The notes under the pieces: model-generated
The model's database searches: none
Seen by the model: the letters and a program-made list of their open reading frames with translations, nothing else
What the model was told of the DNA's origin: nothing
Translations under genes and position numbers: made by a program
Part shown: positions 61,639 through 64,000 of the stretch, piece after piece
Layout of the letters: each line of letters begins with the position of its first letter
How positions within the stretch are numbered: position 1 is the stretch's first letter
Assembly: GCF_000299575.1 (NCBI RefSeq)
Contig: NZ_AMGO01000020.1
Span: 1 to 64,000 of the forward strand
DNA: 64,000 nucleotides
Origin: Oceaniovalibus guishaninsula JLT2003
GTDB taxonomy: Bacteria; Pseudomonadota; Alphaproteobacteria; Rhodobacterales; Rhodobacteraceae
Reading direction: 5' to 3'

Positions 61639-62931
61639 ATGGGCGTGCGCGCGCTGCTGGACAATCTGCGGCACGGGCGCGACGTGGCGCCCGATGCGCT
61701 GGCCGCGTTCGCGCGCGGGCTGGCGGACGGCACCGTCAGCGACGCGCAGGCGGGGGCGTTTGCGATGGCGGTCTGCACCGGGCCGGGGCTGGGCGAGGCG
61801 GGGCGCGTGGCGCTGACCCGCGCGATGGCCGATAGCGGCGACAGGCTGGCCTGGCCCGATGCGCCGGGGCCGGTGGTGGACAAGCATTCGACGGGCGGCG
61901 TGGGCGACGCGGTGTCGCTGGTGCTGGCGCCGATGCTGGCGGCCTGCGGCGCGGCGGTGCCGATGATCTCGGGCCGGGGGCTGGGGCATACGGGCGGCAC
62001 CTTGGACAAGCTGGACGCGATACCGGGCCTGAGCGTCGAGCAGGACGAGGACGGGCTGCGGCGGATCGTCGATGCGGCGGGATGCGCCATCGTCGCGGCC
62101 AGCGTGCGCGTCGCGCCGGCCGATCGCAGGCTTTATGCCATCCGCGACCAGACGGGGACGGTGGACCAGATCGACCTGATCACTGCGTCGATCCTGTCGA
62201 AGAAGCTGGCGGCGGGGCTGGGCGCGCTGGTGCTGGACGTGAAGGTGGGATCGGGCGCCTTCATGCGCGACATCGCCGCCGCGCGGGATCTGGCGCGGGC
62301 GCTGGTGGCCACGGCGAACGGCGCGGGGTGCCCGACGGCGGCGCTGCTGACGGACATGGATCGGCCGGTGGCCCCCGCCTGCGGCAACGCGCTGGAAGTC
62401 GCGGCGGCGATGGAGGTGCTGGAGGGCGGCGGCGGAAGGCTGGCCGATCTGTCGGTCGCGCTGGGGGCGCGGGTGCTGGCGCTGGCCGGGATCGACGCGC
62501 CCGAGACGCGGTTGCGCGCGGCGCTGGCATCCGGCGGGGCGATGGACCGCTTCGGCCGCATGGTGGCAGCGCAGGGCGGGCCGGTGGATTTCGCCGATCG
62601 CTGGCGCGGTGCGCTATCCTCGGCGCCGGTCGTGCGCGAGGTTCCGGCGCCGGTCGCGGGGCATGTGGCGCGGATCGACGGCACGGCGCTGGGGCGCATC
62701 GTCATCGCCCTTGGCGGCGGGCGCGAGGTGCCGGGCGCGCGCATCGACCCCGCGGTGGGACTGGACCGCATCGCGCGTCTGGGCGACAGGGTGGAGGCGG
62801 GGGCGCCGCTGGCCCGCATCCACGCGGCGGATGCCGATGCGGCGGACCGGGCGGCGGCGGCGGTGCTGGCGGCGATCCATGTGGGCGACGCGCGCGCCGT
62901 GCCGCCGCTGATTCACGAGGAGGCGGGATGA
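61639..62931 (+). CDS. deoA: Thymidine phosphorylase
   Basis: A 430-residue enzyme that splits thymidine to thymine and deoxyribose-1-phosphate. The phosphate-binding block DKHSTGGVGDAVSLVLAP is near residue 80, then ISGRGLGHTGGTLDKLDAIPG and LYAIRDQTGTVDQIDLITASILSKK (in pieces). The C-terminal domain is intact. ATG 61639 lies 5 bases after cdd, and the end overlaps deoB by 4 bases, so translation is coupled. Confidence 0.95.
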   Translation: MGVRALLDNLRHGRDVAPDALAAFARGLADGTVSDAQAGAFAMAVCTGPGLGEAGRVALTRAMADSGDRLAWPDAPGPVVDKHSTGGVGDAVSLVLAPMLAACGAAVPMISGRGLGHTGGTLDKLDAIPGLSVEQDEDGLRRIVDAAGCAIVAASVRVAPADRRLYAIRDQTGTVDQIDLITASILSKKLAAGLGALVLDVKVGSGAFMRDIAAARDLARALVATANGAGCPTAALLTDMDRPVAPACGNALEVAAAMEVLEGGGGRLADLSVALGARVLALAGIDAPETRLRAALASGGAMDRFGRMVAAQGGPVDFADRWRGALSSAPVVREVPAPVAGHVARIDGTALGRIVIALGGGREVPGARIDPAVGLDRIARLGDRVEAGAPLARIHAADADAADRAAAAVLAAIHVGDARAVPPLIHEEAG

Positions 62932-64000
62932 GCAGGCGGGCCTTTCTGATCGTGCTGGACAGCGTCGGCATCGGCGGCGCGCCCGACGCGGCATCCTTCG
63001 GCGACGAGGGGGCCGATACCGTGGGCCATATCCGCAAAGCGACGGGCGTGCGTCTGTCCAACCTCGACGCGCTGGGGCTGGCGGCGGCGCAGAAGCTGGC
63101 GAAGGGCGAGGCGGCGGAAGCGCCGGGCATGTGGGGGGCGGCGACCGAGGTGAGCCGGGGCAAGGACACGCCGTCGGGGCATTGGGAACTGGCGGGCGTG
63201 CCGGTGCCGTGGGACTGGCACTATTTCCCGCAGGTCGAGGGTTGCTTTCCGGCCGAGCTGGTCGCGCGGATTCGCGATCTGGCGGGGACGGACGGCATTC
63301 TGGGCAACCGCCCCGCTTCGGGCACCGCCATCATCGACGCCGAAGGCGCGCGGCATATCGAAACGGGCTGGCCCATCGTCTATACCTCGACCGACAGCGT
63401 GGTGCAGATCGCGGCGCACGAGGATGCGTTCGGGCTGGACCGGCTGCTGACCTTGTGCGCGCGGCTGGCGCCCGATCTGCATGCGATGAAGGTCGGGCGG
63501 GTGATCGCGCGGCCCTTCGTCGGGCAGCCGGGCGATTTCCGCCGCACGCCCCGGCGGCGCGACTATGCAATTGCCCCGCCCGCGCCCACCTTGTGCGACT
63601 GGGTGCAGGCCGCGGGGGGCCGGGTGAACGCGGTGGGCAAGATCGGCGATATCTTCTCGATGCGGGGAATCGACCGGGTGGACAAGGGCACGGATGCCGA
63701 ATTGCTGGACCATCTTGCCGCAAGGCTGGACGACGCGCCCGGCGGCAGCCTGACGTTCGCCAATTTCGTCGAGTTCGACAGCGAATACGGTCATCGCCGC
63801 GATCCGCAGGGCTATGCGCGGCATCTGCAATGGTTCGATGCCGCGCTGCCGCGCCTGCTGGGCGCGATGCGCGACGGCGACATGCTGGTGGTGACAGCGG
63901 ATCACGGCAACGATCCCACGTTCCGCGGCACCGATCACACCCGCGAACGGGTGCCAGTGCTGGTGGCGGGACTGGGCGACGGCGCGCTGGGCCATGTCGC
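62928..64000 (+). CDS. deoB: Phosphopentomutase (3' end outside the window)
   Basis: At least 357 residues of DeoB, which converts (deoxy)ribose-1-phosphate to the 5-phosphate. The metal-binding start AFLIVLDSVGIGGAPDA, DTPSGHWELAGV, TSTDSVVQIAAHE, RVNAVGKIGDIFS, NFVEFDSEYGHRRDPQGYA and VVTADHGNDPTFRGTDHTRE are all conserved. The end is cut by the window edge, with about 30-50 residues missing. ATG 62928 overlaps the deoA stop. Confidence 0.95.
   Translation, partial: MSRRAFLIVLDSVGIGGAPDAASFGDEGADTVGHIRKATGVRLSNLDALGLAAAQKLAKGEAAEAPGMWGAATEVSRGKDTPSGHWELAGVPVPWDWHYFPQVEGCFPAELVARIRDLAGTDGILGNRPASGTAIIDAEGARHIETGWPIVYTSTDSVVQIAAHEDAFGLDRLLTLCARLAPDLHAMKVGRVIARPFVGQPGDFRRTPRRRDYAIAPPAPTLCDWVQAAGGRVNAVGKIGDIFSMRGIDRVDKGTDAELLDHLAARLDDAPGGSLTFANFVEFDSEYGHRRDPQGYARHLQWFDAALPRLLGAMRDGDMLVVTADHGNDPTFRGTDHTRERVPVLVAGLGDGALGHV

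Overview
The window is high-GC bacterial DNA, and gene content and order point to an alphaproteobacterium of the Rhodobacterales (Paracoccus/Rhodobacter type). The evidence is the sensor kinase-hprK-rapZ-EIIA-HPr block, divergent hemC/hemE, a glyQ-small membrane protein-glyS operon, a two-domain FolB, and two proteins ending in a VPLPA-type sorting tail. It is mostly housekeeping chromosome. I see no prophage, insertion sequence, integrase, CRISPR array or rRNA.

Layout. 1-2.2 kb: kinase tail and a regulatory PTS relay. 2.3-9.4 kb: DedA protein, an ABC permease/ATPase pair, an esterase whose start is out of frame, an FAD oxidase broken by an in-frame TGA, and an SPL-family radical-SAM protein. 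9.4-13.5 kb: hemC/hemE, rimO, tRNA-Met, a lipoprotein transglycosylase. 13.9-19.7 kb: a DUF481-like outer-membrane protein, an acyl-CoA ligase and LivG separated by an AT-rich small gene, then a small unknown gene and a sulfotransferase behind a palindromic promoter. 19.8-30.6 kb: polA, a peroxiredoxin-like protein, DUF1285 protein, and a MoxR/DUF58/DUF4159 membrane cluster. 30.6-37.7 kb: VPLPA protein, TerC, glcDEF glycolate oxidase, a trypsin-like protease, and hsp20 with a heat-shock promoter and ROSE-like RNA thermometer. 37.7-46.1 kb: a second AT-rich small gene behind gabD, a KynB-like hydrolase, a SPOR/peptidoglycan-binding protein with a dead protease domain, and glyQ-glyS, in which glyS carries an AT-rich in-frame tract. 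46.1-56.3 kb: a PPDK-like enzyme, SleB hydrolase, folB-folP-glmM, HdeA-like protein, a PaaK-like ligase, a caspase-like/peptidoglycan-binding protein and rpmJ. 56.3-64 kb: tRNA-Val, N-formylglutamate amidohydrolase, a second VPLPA protein, maeB, two DUF3072 proteins and cdd-deoA-deoB (deoB runs off the end).

The most unusual signals are three short AT-rich tracts (about 43-45% GC by hand count) set in the GC-rich background. One is a small gene between the ligase and livG, one a small gene directly after gabD, and one an in-frame stretch of about 100 codons in glyS. None has visible mobile-element features. Other points of interest are the ROSE-like thermometer at hsp20, a hairpin-plus-ribosome-binding repeat present three times, and two apparent gene lesions side by side near 6-8 kb.
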